Source: Mycoemilia scoparia | Taxonomy: Eukaryota; Kickxellomycota; Kickxellomycetes; Kickxellales; Kickxellaceae | Direction: 5' to 3' | Assembly: GCA_027575805.1 (NCBI GenBank) | Contig: JANBPU010000218.1 | Span: forward strand, 1 to 27,039 | DNA: 27,039 bases | Part shown: piece after piece, positions 17,594-27,039 of the stretch | How the letters are laid out: each line of letters begins with the position of its first letter | Position numbering within the stretch: the first letter of the stretch is position 1 | The notes under the pieces: model-generated | Seen by the model: only the letters and a program-made list of their open reading frames with translations | Told to the model about the DNA's origin: nothing | The model's database searches: none | Position numbers and translations under genes: made by a program

Positions 17594-20593
17594 TTACATC
17601 TTTGATTTGAATTTGTAAAATAATATCGCACATAATATGGCCCACAGGATCATCGATCCCAGGATAGTATAGAATGGCCATATTGTATTGTTAGTGTCAC
17701 TATTCATGCTGGGCACGGTCACATTCATACCCCACAGACCGGCCACCAAGTTAAGTGGCAAGAAAACTACTGTAACCGCTGTCAAATTAGCCATAACATC
17801 GTTGGTTTCAAACGTCGAGGTGGTCATCATAAGGTTGACCCTGGTCATAAAGTTGAGATTTGCCCGAGACAGAATCCGCTCGCAATGGTAGATCGACCCG
17901 CTCATAGTTTCCAAGTGATCTTGGATATCGTTCAGATAACGTGACATGTCTGTCCATGTGCCCCACGATGGGATCGTTTCCTGGTGGGATGGTGCAGGCG
18001 CATTTCCTTTGGGTCCTCCTCCAAAAGTGCCATTGTTGCCATAGTGATTGGCGTTGTGTTGGTTGAGCCCATAGAGCCCAAATAGCGAGTCACTGTGCGG
18101 CAGATTGCCACGGCCTACCCCACCACCGCCGGGGATGGTAGGGATCATATCTGGGGATGCGGATAGTTCCTGAGTTCTTGTCTTGGAAATAGCAGGTCCT
18201 CCTGGAATGTTTATCTGGTGCCCATAATCAACAGCGGTACCTCCCTCCGTATTATTCAAAGCATCGTTATGCCTATTCATACTGGGATGGCTGTTGATGT
18301 TGTGACCATTGTTGTAAAGGCTTGGCTGCGAATTGACAGGGTGCATTGGATATCCAGATCCATAGACCTGTGGTCCAGTTATTGGAGACAAACCAAGGTG
18401 GCCACGGTGTAGCTGCTGGCTGTTATTGTGGAGGGCAGAAGTCTGGAAAAACTTTATTCTCTCGCTGACCCTTCTCTCTAAGGCCCTAACAACCTCTTTC
18501 TTGCCTTGAAGGATTCTTAACATCCATAAAACCTTGCGCCTCTCGGTGCTGATTCTCCTCAGCATATCTGCTTGTTCGCCTTGAGTGAGAATGAGCACCA
18601 GTTCATCGACAGCATCAGCCTCGATCTCCAATAGTCTTGATACGGGCAGCAGTTCATCAATAACATTGTCCATCACTGCATATGCTGCATAACTTGGAAT
18701 AATGACAGTGTCGATAGAATCGTGGATCAATCTCGATATGGCTCTACGAGTGGCACTAAGTGGACTATTGTGGAAGGTAAGAATGCCTCTAGGAAGTAAA
18801 ACGATGAACAAAGGAACTGTCTTTTCTTGGTCATAATCCACATAGCCTTCATTCCAGGAATTGCTTGGCTGTTCGTTTCCTTGATATTGGCAACCAGCAT
18901 TATCACCATCGCTATTTTGGTTATAATAGTTGTGCAATGTCTCACATCTATCCAAGTTGGACTTTTCTGGATCCATATCGCCAATGACTGCTGATGAGTA
19001 GCTCTCTGCCTCTGCTGGAGCCAGTGCTGCCTCACTATGGATACTCTTGGAAAATTCGTGCAAGTTTCCTGGTTTACTTTGACTGTTGTGATTTCCATCA
19101 GCATCGATTTCATTGTAAGCAGAGTCATATGATCTACGACTAGATACAATGCTCTTATGGATACGGTCCTTCAATCCACTGGGTGATACTCTGAATCTGG
19201 ATTTAGAGCTATCTCTTCTTCTTAGGCTGGCAGCTTTGCTATGGATATTGCTGGTATTTGTGGTGTTGGCTCTTCTGACCACAGGTGAAACACCACCAAT
19301 AAATGAAGATATGGATTTTCTTATATCTGGCCTGGCTGATTCTTGGCTCTGGCGCCTGAGAACCTTCTCTCTCTCGTTGACCATTTGGGGAGCAAATCCA
19401 TGAGCAGGTGCTAGAGCACGGAAACAGATAAAATCGTAGGTCTTGAATGACTCGAATTTGTCAGTAGATGGCGGTTCATACATGATATCTTCAATGGTGA
19501 GCGAGTGGAGCCCAAATGCATTGGCCAATGCCTCCATTTCTTCCTCGCTTGGTGCTGTGATGTCGAGCCAAAACATTTTTTCTCCTCCATTCTTTTGGTT
19601 AGTCACATTAGAATTACTTGCCCCGCTGTTATTATTGATGAGGGGATTAGTAGCCCTTGGTGCAGCCTTTGGTGAAGTCCTATTGCTATTTAACCGACCG
19701 GTTTTGCTATGAATAATTGGCTCAGAGCTGGGTCCAGTAATATTAAACAAAGGGACATCAGACTTTGCCCGGCTGTTATTGGAATTGTTAGTGCTACTGC
19801 GATCAACGGGATTGTTAGAAGGTTTGGTACTCTCCTTTTCTGGGTTGTCGTAGACATCATGGACCAAAGCAGCAAAGTCCTTGCTATCAATCTCTAGATC
19901 AGCAATGGTATTGGCAAATTGGACATCATGCCCAGGGACATATAGTGCAAAACGGCTTGGGTTGTTCATCAGTTCATCCATTCTGGCCAATTCTTCCTGT
20001 TCTTGTAGCAGCTTATGAGTTAATGAATTAGGGCCCAGATCATTCACCATGTTACCGCTTCCCTTGCAGTGAGGTAGTAGTAGGCTTTGTTTTCTGAGGT
20101 GTGGTCGGACCCAATGATTCAAAACATTCCAGTTTACACTATTAACTGGATTTTGATTCTGGTGACTAGGCGGTTGATGGAATTGATTGTTGCAGGAATC
20201 ATTAGTATTGCTGACCTCTGCATGCTTCTCGCCAGACAAAGAATAGCAGTTAAGATGGCTTTGACTTTTTCTGCATGATTGTAATTCATCATCGTCATCA
20301 CCCTTACTCACACCAAAGCCTTGCGTAAAGCTACCAGTTTCATCATCACACTCATTATTGGGTGTAGGTATTACTGCGGGATCAGCATCTGAGCATTTGC
20401 CACCAAGGAACAAGTCATTGTGGCTATTAATAGCATCCCCAGAACCAGATTCTGCTCTTGATGTTACTGCTGAAGATGATGGAACAGCCATTGATAAGAA
20501 CTCGTTGTCGACCTGGCTATTACTACTACTACTACCACCATCTGAAGCCGAGCGGCGATGCTGCCTTTGGAATGTATGTGACTGGTTGCCCAT
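17594..20593 (-). CDS. CorA-family Mg2+ transporter, Mnr2/Alr1 type, 999 aa (paralogue 2)
   Basis: Same architecture as paralogue 1: a disordered N-terminus to about 335, the CorA domain from KMFWLDITAPSEEEMEAL, LHSLTIEDIM, PLFIVLLPRGILTFH, the same DELLPVSRLLEIEADAVDEL helix, YLNDIQDHLETM, and the signature GMN at 955-957 (GLWGMNVTVPS), followed by a second membrane segment and the basic end YKFKSKM. The start is the ATG at 20593 (context ACAACAATGGGC). The frame runs ten codons further up only to a TTG, and paralogue 1 starts at the equivalent place (MSNQS versus MGNQS). The helical core is nearly identical in DNA to paralogue 1, while the N-terminus and inserted loop have diverged strongly. 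It may differ from its twin in location or control (inference). Confidence 0.93.
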   Translation of the reverse strand: MGNQSHTFQRQHRRSASDGGSSSSNSQVDNEFLSMAVPSSSAVTSRAESGSGDAINSHNDLFLGGKCSDADPAVIPTPNNECDDETGSFTQGFGVSKGDDDDELQSCRKSQSHLNCYSLSGEKHAEVSNTNDSCNNQFHQPPSHQNQNPVNSVNWNVLNHWVRPHLRKQSLLLPHCKGSGNMVNDLGPNSLTHKLLQEQEELARMDELMNNPSRFALYVPGHDVQFANTIADLEIDSKDFAALVHDVYDNPEKESTKPSNNPVDRSSTNNSNNSRAKSDVPLFNITGPSSEPIIHSKTGRLNSNRTSPKAAPRATNPLINNNSGASNSNVTNQKNGGEKMFWLDITAPSEEEMEALANAFGLHSLTIEDIMYEPPSTDKFESFKTYDFICFRALAPAHGFAPQMVNEREKVLRRQSQESARPDIRKSISSFIGGVSPVVRRANTTNTSNIHSKAASLRRRDSSKSRFRVSPSGLKDRIHKSIVSSRRSYDSAYNEIDADGNHNSQSKPGNLHEFSKSIHSEAALAPAEAESYSSAVIGDMDPEKSNLDRCETLHNYYNQNSDGDNAGCQYQGNEQPSNSWNEGYVDYDQEKTVPLFIVLLPRGILTFHNSPLSATRRAISRLIHDSIDTVIIPSYAAYAVMDNVIDELLPVSRLLEIEADAVDELVLILTQGEQADMLRRISTERRKVLWMLRILQGKKEVVRALERRVSERIKFFQTSALHNNSQQLHRGHLGLSPITGPQVYGSGYPMHPVNSQPSLYNNGHNINSHPSMNRHNDALNNTEGGTAVDYGHQINIPGGPAISKTRTQELSASPDMIPTIPGGGGVGRGNLPHSDSLFGLYGLNQHNANHYGNNGTFGGGPKGNAPAPSHQETIPSWGTWTDMSRYLNDIQDHLETMSGSIYHCERILSRANLNFMTRVNLMMTTSTFETNDVMANLTAVTVVFLPLNLVAGLWGMNVTVPSMNSDTNNTIWPFYTILGSMILWAILCAILFYKFKSKM

Positions 20594-20921
20594 TGTTGTT
20601 GATGTGTGTTTGTTAGCGGTCAAACAAAAACAGTAGTAGCAACAAGATTATCTCAAACACCGACCGAAACCGAAATTATGGATAAATATATACACAATCA
20701 GGCGAAATGATCTTAATGTGTATGTGTAGATGTATGTGTATGATACCACTAACCAACTGAATGACGAATGTATAGTTTCTTCTGAGAGAGGATTATAGTA
20801 ATATCAGAATAGTCAATAGGACTTTTGGTATATGCTTAGTCGAATATGGGAAGAGGTTATATCAAGAGAGCGAGGAGAAGTGACGACGGTCAAATAATAA
20901 AGTTACCCCATCAGTACCTGC

Positions 20922-20929
<8 letters not shown>

Positions 20930-20952
<23 letters not shown>
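20930..20952. repeat. TG/CA microsatellite in the leader of CorA paralogue 2
   Basis: An uninterrupted TG run, with a second interrupted run at 21091-21112. Both lie between the TATA box at 21305 and the ATG at 20593, so both would be transcribed as CA repeats. Confidence 0.85.
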
Positions 20953-21304
20953 AATGTATGTGTTTATGTGACTTTAAACTAAAGCAAGACTGAAGAGTAT
21001 GCGACAGAACGATAAATGTAGTATTATTAGCAGTGTAACTCTTGTTGGAACCAAGGAAGGGGAAAAGGAAATTCGACAAGAACACTGTTGCGTGTGTGCG
21101 TGTGTGTGTGTGGTCAATGCGCGCTTATGCGAAGTTGCTTAAAAGGATCAAATAAATAGTCAAAACTCAGGTCAGAATAAAATGAAGATGGAAAAAACTA
21201 AAGGGAAAGAAGGAAACAAGAGAGAAAAAGACCCGCAAGGAAAAGTATTGGAATGAAACACAAAAAAATGGGACAGATGAACGATGACGATGATCACTAG
21301 CAAG

Positions 21305-21313
21305 CTTTATAAG
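21305..21313 (-). promoter_or_regulatory. TATA box of CorA paralogue 2
   Basis: CTTATAAAG on the minus strand, about 710 bp before the ATG, is the same nonamer as ahead of paralogue 1, with the same upstream companion element. The conserved pair supports it as the true core promoter despite the long leader. Confidence 0.45.
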
Positions 21314-22683
21314 GCAATCTCCTGACCAGGGATCCATCACTTTATGTATTTGTCTATATTCTATAACGATACATCAAATGAATCGATCTAGCATACACAC
21401 GGACCTGGGCTAAATTGAAGCATGGAGATTTTTTCAGATACACAGCATGCACACACAGGCCCTGCAGTACAATCGGAAGGTCATTGTTATAGTGTTATTT
21501 TGCAAGGAACCAAGGGCGGAGTTAAAAAGTCGCACTGATACTTACTGGCAGACATTCGTCCAAAGACAAGGCAAACTAGTAGAGCACTACTAGACAGGCT
21601 GAAAGTGATAGAATTTTTGCAGTTTCCAAATTGTCAATCCTCGTCTTTAGAGCGGCCATTCTCGGCCTGTGTTGATGACCAATAGTTGGTTAAAAACAAG
21701 GGCCAAGTTCTGATATGAAAATCGATAACAAACATTGATGAAGAGTAGATAAGGGGGCTTGCCGCCACCTTCTGTGGGCATAGTTACTATTACTAGCAAA
21801 AATAAGCAAGGGTTCATGCCAATCAATCACACTCACTTTCGCAATAATACTATTAGCAAAAGCCTCCTCCTCATTCTTTTTCTCCTTTTATTGCAAGGCG
21901 AAAAGAGCCGAGTGAGATAGTTTGGATGGACAGGGGTAAAAAAGGAGGAGGAATAAAGATCCCTGCCCACACAAACACTTAATATCAATCGGCAATGCAA
22001 CATTTCCACCATCAATCATAATACCAGAAACACAAATTCCAATTGGAATTTATGTACTAGCCTGTAGTCAAGATTCTCACACAGCCATAAAGCAAGGGTC
22101 CTACTACCCCATTTTATGTATAGTCGTTTCATAATTGATTTTCCAGCATCAAAGTTCAAGGAGAAAAGGGAGAGAGAGAGAGCCAAGTCTGTGGGACATA
22201 ATGGAAGATCAGCAGACGTTGGCAACACATACCCGCACATAATATATACAGATAAAACATATAGTCACGAATCATTGCGCTTTATTCTCTAATGTAAAAG
22301 CTCTCTAAACATAAATAAAAGTATTAATAAAAACCAGAGGAATCCTGTGCTCTCATGTTCTGACACAAGTGGTTTAGAAATGTGCAATAATGGGTATTTT
22401 ACACTTCATCCCTGTTGCCATATCAAAACTATCACTAACTCAAATGGTCTGAGCCTATAAAAAAACATTCTCACTCTCACTCTCACTCTCATTGACTGAA
22501 TGGCTAAAAGACTGACTGGCAGCGACAAAGAAAATTCCTGAGTCTCCACTAAAAGTGTATTAGAGACCTATGAAAACCATACCTTGGGAATTCCCCCCAA
22601 ATGTGGTATCAAGTAAATTTTGCTCAAGGCTGTTATAATATTCCCATAATTACAATAATATAACAAATTTATCAGTGTAAATA

Positions 22684-22800
22684 CATGAACGATATTTTTT
22701 GAAGGGCGAATTTTTGTGGCCAACAATTATAGGGGCAATCCCGACCAAATGGATGTCTAGTTATACTAGTAAACTCACCCTTCAAAAACTATGATCCTTA
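22684..22800 (+). mobile_element. TA-targeting MITE, family 1, copy E (diverged)
   Basis: The 117 bp element lies in the same orientation as copy B. The ends have drifted (CATGAACGATATTTTTTGAA on the left, TTCAAAAACTATGATCCTTA on the right), but the core keeps TTATAGGGGCAATC, CCAAATGGATGTC and TACTAGTAAACT. TA flanks it on both sides (22682-22683 and 22801-22802). It is the oldest-looking copy yet confirms the TA duplication seen at copy D. Confidence 0.85.
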
Positions 22801-23405
22801 TAATAGTCCTACCAATGATTATAAAGTTTATAATAGAAAAAGACAAAGTAGGGATATTATTATGACATTTATTTCTTTGTTTATACGTGTCTAACGTGGT
22901 GCTACTAACTTATTTTATTGAATTCAGATTATCAGAGAATAAATGTTGATTAAAGACAGAGACCAAACCTGACACCTTGAATTTTAAATGTCTCATGAGT
23001 ATTTTCTAAAAATATGTATACCCCAAATGTATGGGGGTAAAACCCCAGTACACTGATAGGGAAGACTCTGTCATTTACAATACAATATAAAGAGAAAAAA
23101 ACTAGCGGGGCTACTTAGTAATAGCCTACTATTGAAAGAAAGAAAATGATGGAGCAAGCGTCAAAAATCATTATTGGTGTTGTTAGTATGCGTAAAGAAT
23201 TTAATACTAGTAGTGCCGGTGCTGGTATGTATATATTTTATGAGTGACAATAACTTAAGAGTAGATCAGTGCACGTGTAGAAGCGTGTGTCTTTGGGTTT
23301 GTGGTACTGGTGCTGTATTGGTGACAGTTAGAGACAAGGAGATTCTTGGAGGCATTATCAATAACTGTTCTATAAACATGCATCTTACATAAGTGCAGTG
23401 GTGTT
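22801..23405. other. 3' flank of the Tam41 gene
   Basis: About 600 bp without a recognised gene. The short open frames here have no coding character. No clear AATAAA for the minus-strand gene was found. Confidence 0.4.
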
Positions 23406-25142
23406 TTACCGTGACGAGCCAGACTGAGTAGTAGTAGTAGTAGTAGCCTTGAGTGCCTTTTGGCGCTTAGCCATAGCATACTGATAGCTCTTTGAAAATC
23501 CAGCCGTCAAAACCCCTTTAATTGACTGAGTGATCGCAGGTGTCGATATGATAGACTTTAGCGCACTATGCGTAAACTCCTTAATCCGATCGTCCTTAAC
23601 AATAGCCTCGGTCATCTCAACTTCAACCTGGCTCTCCGACTGTCCGACCTGTCCAACTGGAACATACCCACCCGCCCTTCTGTATTGAATGACCAAATTC
23701 TCATAAATGCTCTTTGGCAATTTCCTAAACATCGCCGCACGTGCCTTAGGCGATATATCCTGTTGCAAAATGTCGTCCGAAATATATTCAAGATTATGGA
23801 GCCCCTCAATAATGCTGGAATAAAACTTTTTCATAATCGGCAGTTGTCCTGACACGATATTATCAACCTTATTAGGGTTTTCGCCGCCAACCTTCATACG
23901 CGCATCTCCAGTATACGATATCCCAGCAACAGTTGTAAACAGCTCTTGTTCAGTAAAGTTCTTTGGCAACATCAACAAGGCTACTCGGATCGCATTGGCT
24001 AAATTGACTTGGCCACATACACGAACAAATGGATCGTCGCGAATTACGAGTGTTGGCTTATGCATACGACCAGCCAAATACAGAGTTTCCCAGTTAAGCA
24101 AATCGCCGGTCAAGTTTCGGACCGATGTTACCCCATATTTCACTCGCATTCCTTCAATTTCTACATCGGTATTGTAATAGACACCAGCTCCCAACTTTTC
24201 ACCAACAAACGCGACAGCCCCGGAACCGAATCTTGTCAAACCAGAATAATGGTCAGGATGCTGTTGCATGTTTAGAGCATGCCAATGTTCGGGATGCGAT
24301 ACTCCGAATATAAGATCAATCATCGGTTTTTCTTTTCCATTACCTAGTGATCCCTCGTTATCATATCCAGCCTGTTTGTAGACACCGCTTCCGTAGGCTA
24401 TGGCATAGCGAACTGGAGCAGAAAATTTCCCAAGCATTTGGTCAAGCACGACCTTCAGCTTGGCCCGGTGTTCTTCGAAATCTTCGATTGAAGTAGTAGT
24501 AAGAGTGGTAGTATTGGTAGACTTTGATGCTGATGACTGTTTATTAGTATTAATAACAGTACTTTTTCTTATTTTCCCACTACCAACTATATTCTTTTTA
24601 CCATATTGCTTAGCAGTGCTTCCGTTAGTTAAGGCAGATGACAGTGGTTTTCCAAACAAAACGGCAGGATCAAGTTTAGAGTTTTGCTCGGTAGAAGTGG
24701 TGGTAGTAGTAGTAGTAGTAGTATTGCCAGTTTTGGAGCTAGAACTAGATGAAGAGCTGGGTGTACTGCTTGACACAGATGCAGCTGCCATAGCAGGTCT
24801 TGATATATACCCTCCATCACCACTGTATGCTCGAATTTGTTTATGACCAGCTGTTGGCCGGATATTATGTTTATTCAAGTAGTTGGGTTGACGACATTTC
24901 TATGTTAGCATATATTGGTTTTTCGAGATATTAGTAAAAGTGCACACGCATACATGCATAAACACAAGTTATATGTATCTAACTAAAATGCCACTTACCA
25001 TGTAGGTAGAATTAAATCGCATTTTAGTTACACTACCACCATTTACGTTAGCAATAGTTTGGTAAGTCGAGGACACTAAAGGCAAAGTCTTGTGTCTGGA
25101 GGCATTGCTAATAATGCTCAGCTGTGACGAAGACAACATCAT
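23406..25142 (-). CDS. TAM41: Mitochondrial CDP-diacylglycerol synthase Tam41, 545 aa, two exons
   Basis: Makes CDP-diacylglycerol from phosphatidic acid and CTP on the matrix side of the inner membrane, the first step of cardiolipin synthesis. Exons are 25142-24999 (48 codons) and 24899-23406. They join in phase 0 as TYM then KCRQPNYLNK. The downstream frame has no ATG at its start, so exon 1 is needed. The N-terminus MMLSSSQLSIISNASRHK, followed by MRFNSTY, is Ser/Thr-rich, basic and free of acidic residues, as in mitochondrial presequences. Poly-Ser and poly-Thr tracts follow (about 90-120). The family core begins near 205 with FSAPVRYAIAYGSGVYKQ (GSG about 218-220), then PMIDLIFGVSHPEHWHALN (Asp about 243), HYSGLTRFG, GAGVYYNT and KYGVTS, and it ends after KSIISTPAITQSIKG. 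The Thr-rich tail is encoded by a triplet repeat. The protein is longer than usual because of the low-complexity inserts. Confidence 0.92.
24900..24998 (-). other. Spliceosomal intron of the Tam41 gene, 99 bp
   Basis: On the minus strand the donor is GTAAGT, directly after the ATG codon that ends exon 1, and the acceptor is AG at 24901-24900. A branch-site-like CTAAC lies just before the acceptor (GCTAACATAG), leaving only about five nucleotides from the branch A to the AG. Removing it joins two open frames in phase 0. Confidence 0.85.
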
Positions 25143-26875
25143 CGTTATTAATCAAATATATTTGTCTTTATGTATGTAACTTTAGGTAATAAGGATTGTT
25201 ATAATAGCACTAGCACACGAGCAGCACAGATATATAGTCAGAGTATAAAACAGCAAAAACAAAGATGGTATTTGAGTTGGAAGCTTGTGTAAGTTTAAGG
25301 TCTAAAATAATAATGTAATATCAATGATAGAGCAAGAAAGAAACATGAGGAAAATACAAGAGAGAACCTAAATCTGCTTGTGTGAGTGAGTGAGCGTGAC
25401 TGAGAGGCCAAGCAGCCACTGTGATGAGTGATACGCCAAGCCCAAAAATATCTGAGAGATAGGTTTCATTAAGGGATCGCATGAAATTTAAAGCCACTGC
25501 TGAGTGACTGACTGACTGACCGACCGACCGACCGAAAGCCATTCCGTTGTTTCATTCGTTAGCAGCAGCAGCCAACGGCAGGCAGACATGGGATGCTGAC
25601 TCAGTTATATCGCTAATTGCAATAATAATTACGCTAATGGGAATAATTTCTATGCCTTAATCAGGGGGCTTTACAATGTCAGCCAAAGAGAAGAAACACA
25701 AGACTGGCTGGGTGAATGAATACTCTGTGTATATTCTCTGCGTATGTGTGGGGTGAGGATTATCGGCCAATCAGGCCCAATCGATTTTGTTTGTCATCTT
25801 TTTTGTTGATTGTTGATCCATAGGTTATTAGGAGTATAACACAGAGAGGCCATAACCAGAGAAACTCGCAGAAGCAGCAGATGTCTGTCATGTTCATGCT
25901 GCTACCACTACTATTCATCCCAGATCCAAAAGCCTGCGTATCATGGGTTTGAGCTAAGAGGCTCCCAAAAGAATATAAAAGTGCAAGGATATGGGGGAAA
26001 ACAACAATTCATGTACAGAGAAAAATTGGGAGCAGCTGATACGTATGTACGTATATGGTACACAATCTAAGGACTGATCTAACGATTATTGTCGTTGGAA
26101 GTCATTGGTATTGTGGTTCTATTGCTGCCGCTGTCAAAACGGCAGTGTGTGCTAGGGGATGATGATAGGATATGGGGGGAAAGGTGCGCAGCTGACCTAG
26201 GGGCTATTGATTATATGGCAAAGGCTCCCTCAAAGGTGTACCAGAATAATACCCTGGATAGTGGCCAATAATCTGCCAGATTACAGCTAAATGCATGACT
26301 TATGGGCTGTTTTGCAGGTAATATATGAGGGGACCAATCTGTTCCCTTTTGGTGGAAAACTTGCCATATGTGCTGGCACGCAATTGTCCTTCTCACAGCT
26401 CTATCATCAGAATCTCTTATTGAAGCCTTAGCAAACACAATAGTATCTGATCATTGATATCGAACATTGATTGTAACAAAGAAGCAGCAATTCTCTATAG
26501 ACTTTAAGAGAGCATGAGTATGTGAAAGGAAAATGTTGAATGTGAGAAACCATCAAAGTGTGGTGTAGAATAACCAATGAGAAAACTAACGCATTGTTGC
26601 ATTCGATTGTTATGCATACTCCTCTAATCAGCAACATGATAGATACTTTGTACCAGCCACCTCCACTAGCCATCACAAACCACCATACGAAAGATTTGAA
26701 CTGAGGGCCTTTGGATTAGTCTTGTCATTACGGCCAAGGTTTATACTGTCTTGGGCAATAATGGGTGCCTAAGTGCGGCAGATGAATAGCTGATACCTGG
26801 GTTAAAATCCAAGAACCTCTTTCTAACTATTTAATGCCTGATCACTAGTGAATTTTGGCCACGCATTTACATCAG
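25143..26875. other. Upstream region of the Tam41 gene, no gene seen
   Basis: About 1.7 kb between the Tam41 start and a candidate promoter at 26876. Short open frames on both strands look random. No tRNA or other RNA gene was recognised. Confidence 0.45.
25503..25533. repeat. GACT/GACC tetranucleotide repeat
   Basis: Tandem GACT units switch to GACC units within one uninterrupted run of about eight. It is a simple repeat with two variants in adjacent blocks. Confidence 0.8.
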
Positions 26876-26883
26876 TATAAATA
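26876..26883 (+). promoter_or_regulatory. Candidate core promoter of a gene beyond the window
   Basis: TATAAATA on the plus strand is followed by about 155 bp, rich in A and C, without a single ATG up to the window end. That is what a 5' leader looks like in the other genes here. No coding sequence of the gene is inside the window. Confidence 0.35.
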
Positions 26884-27039
26884 ACTGTTTTGGTGCTTAA
26901 TCAATTTTTAATAATAGTTATTTTATCCAACACAATATTCTCAACATTACAGCAAAAACTACACAAACAAGTAGTAGAAACTAATATACTATACCAAAAG
27001 GCCCATTGCTAACTACCAATCTTGGCTAGACACTACAAA

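Larger units (their letters stand above)
20594..22683. other. Long gene-poor upstream region of CorA paralogue 2
   Basis: About 2.1 kb without a credible gene on either strand. It contains the promoter module of paralogue 2 (21305-21398), TG/CA microsatellites, and a CTCACT hexanucleotide run at about 22468-22490. The long leader implied for paralogue 2 (about 700 nt) may contain an undetected 5' UTR intron. Confidence 0.45.

Noticed and set aside
20594..20623. Ten-codon extension of CorA paralogue 2
   Set aside because: It begins with TTG, and paralogue 1 starts at the position equivalent to the ATG at 20593.
22600..22640. Possible third copy of repeat family 2 (TTTTGCTCAAGGC)
   Set aside because: Only about 13 bp match and the partner end is missing at the expected distance.
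26760..26815. tRNA-like T-arm (GGGTTAAAATCC)
   Set aside because: No matching acceptor, D-arm or anticodon stem could be fitted on either strand.
1..27039. CRISPR array, rRNA, IS element or bacterial operon
   Set aside because: No regularly spaced repeats, no rRNA-like stretch, and the gene structure is eukaryotic (TATA boxes, poly(A) signals, a spliceosomal intron).

Overview
The window reads as AT-rich nuclear DNA of a fungus. The evidence is two large Mnr2/Alr1-type CorA magnesium transporters with the GMN motif, a Tam41 mitochondrial CDP-diacylglycerol synthase, an F-box/leucine-rich-repeat protein, a Kex2-type small secreted cysteine-rich protein, TATA boxes 100-260 bp ahead of start codons, and AATAAA poly(A) signals. 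The low-complexity tracts (Q, D, N, S, T) and the gene set would suit an early-diverging lineage such as Mucoromycota, but I cannot fix the taxon from sequence alone. Only one spliceosomal intron is visible with confidence, in the Tam41 gene. Several of the longest open frames begin in non-ATG codons, so I moved those starts.

Left part (1-9.2 kb): a 99-residue secreted six-cysteine protein (minus), an F-box/LRR protein (minus), an unrecognised 123-residue protein (plus), and a tandem pair made of an intact four-cysteine protein (plus) and its decayed copy (plus). This part is studded with short non-coding inverted-repeat elements: four of five copies of a ~119 bp TA-targeting MITE (A-D) and two copies of a second, older ~137 bp inverted-repeat family.

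Middle part (9.2-21.4 kb): a ~1032-residue multi-pass membrane protein with a signal peptide (plus; best guess a fungal TRP/Flc-like channel) converges on two tandem CorA transporter paralogues (both minus). The paralogues share a 256 bp coding tract that is about 98% identical inside otherwise diverged genes, which suggests gene conversion. They also share an upstream promoter module.

Right part (21.4-27.0 kb): a long gene-poor stretch with the fifth MITE copy, then the two-exon Tam41 gene (minus), whose first exon supplies a mitochondrial presequence. A final intergenic region ends in what looks like the core promoter and ATG-free leader of a plus-strand gene beyond the window.

The neighbours do not form a pathway. 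The two Mg2+ transporters and Tam41 (a Mg2+-dependent enzyme family) are probably only neighbours. The most novel content is the two MITE families, the duplicated four-cysteine gene family between MITEs, and the recombination signature in the transporter pair.
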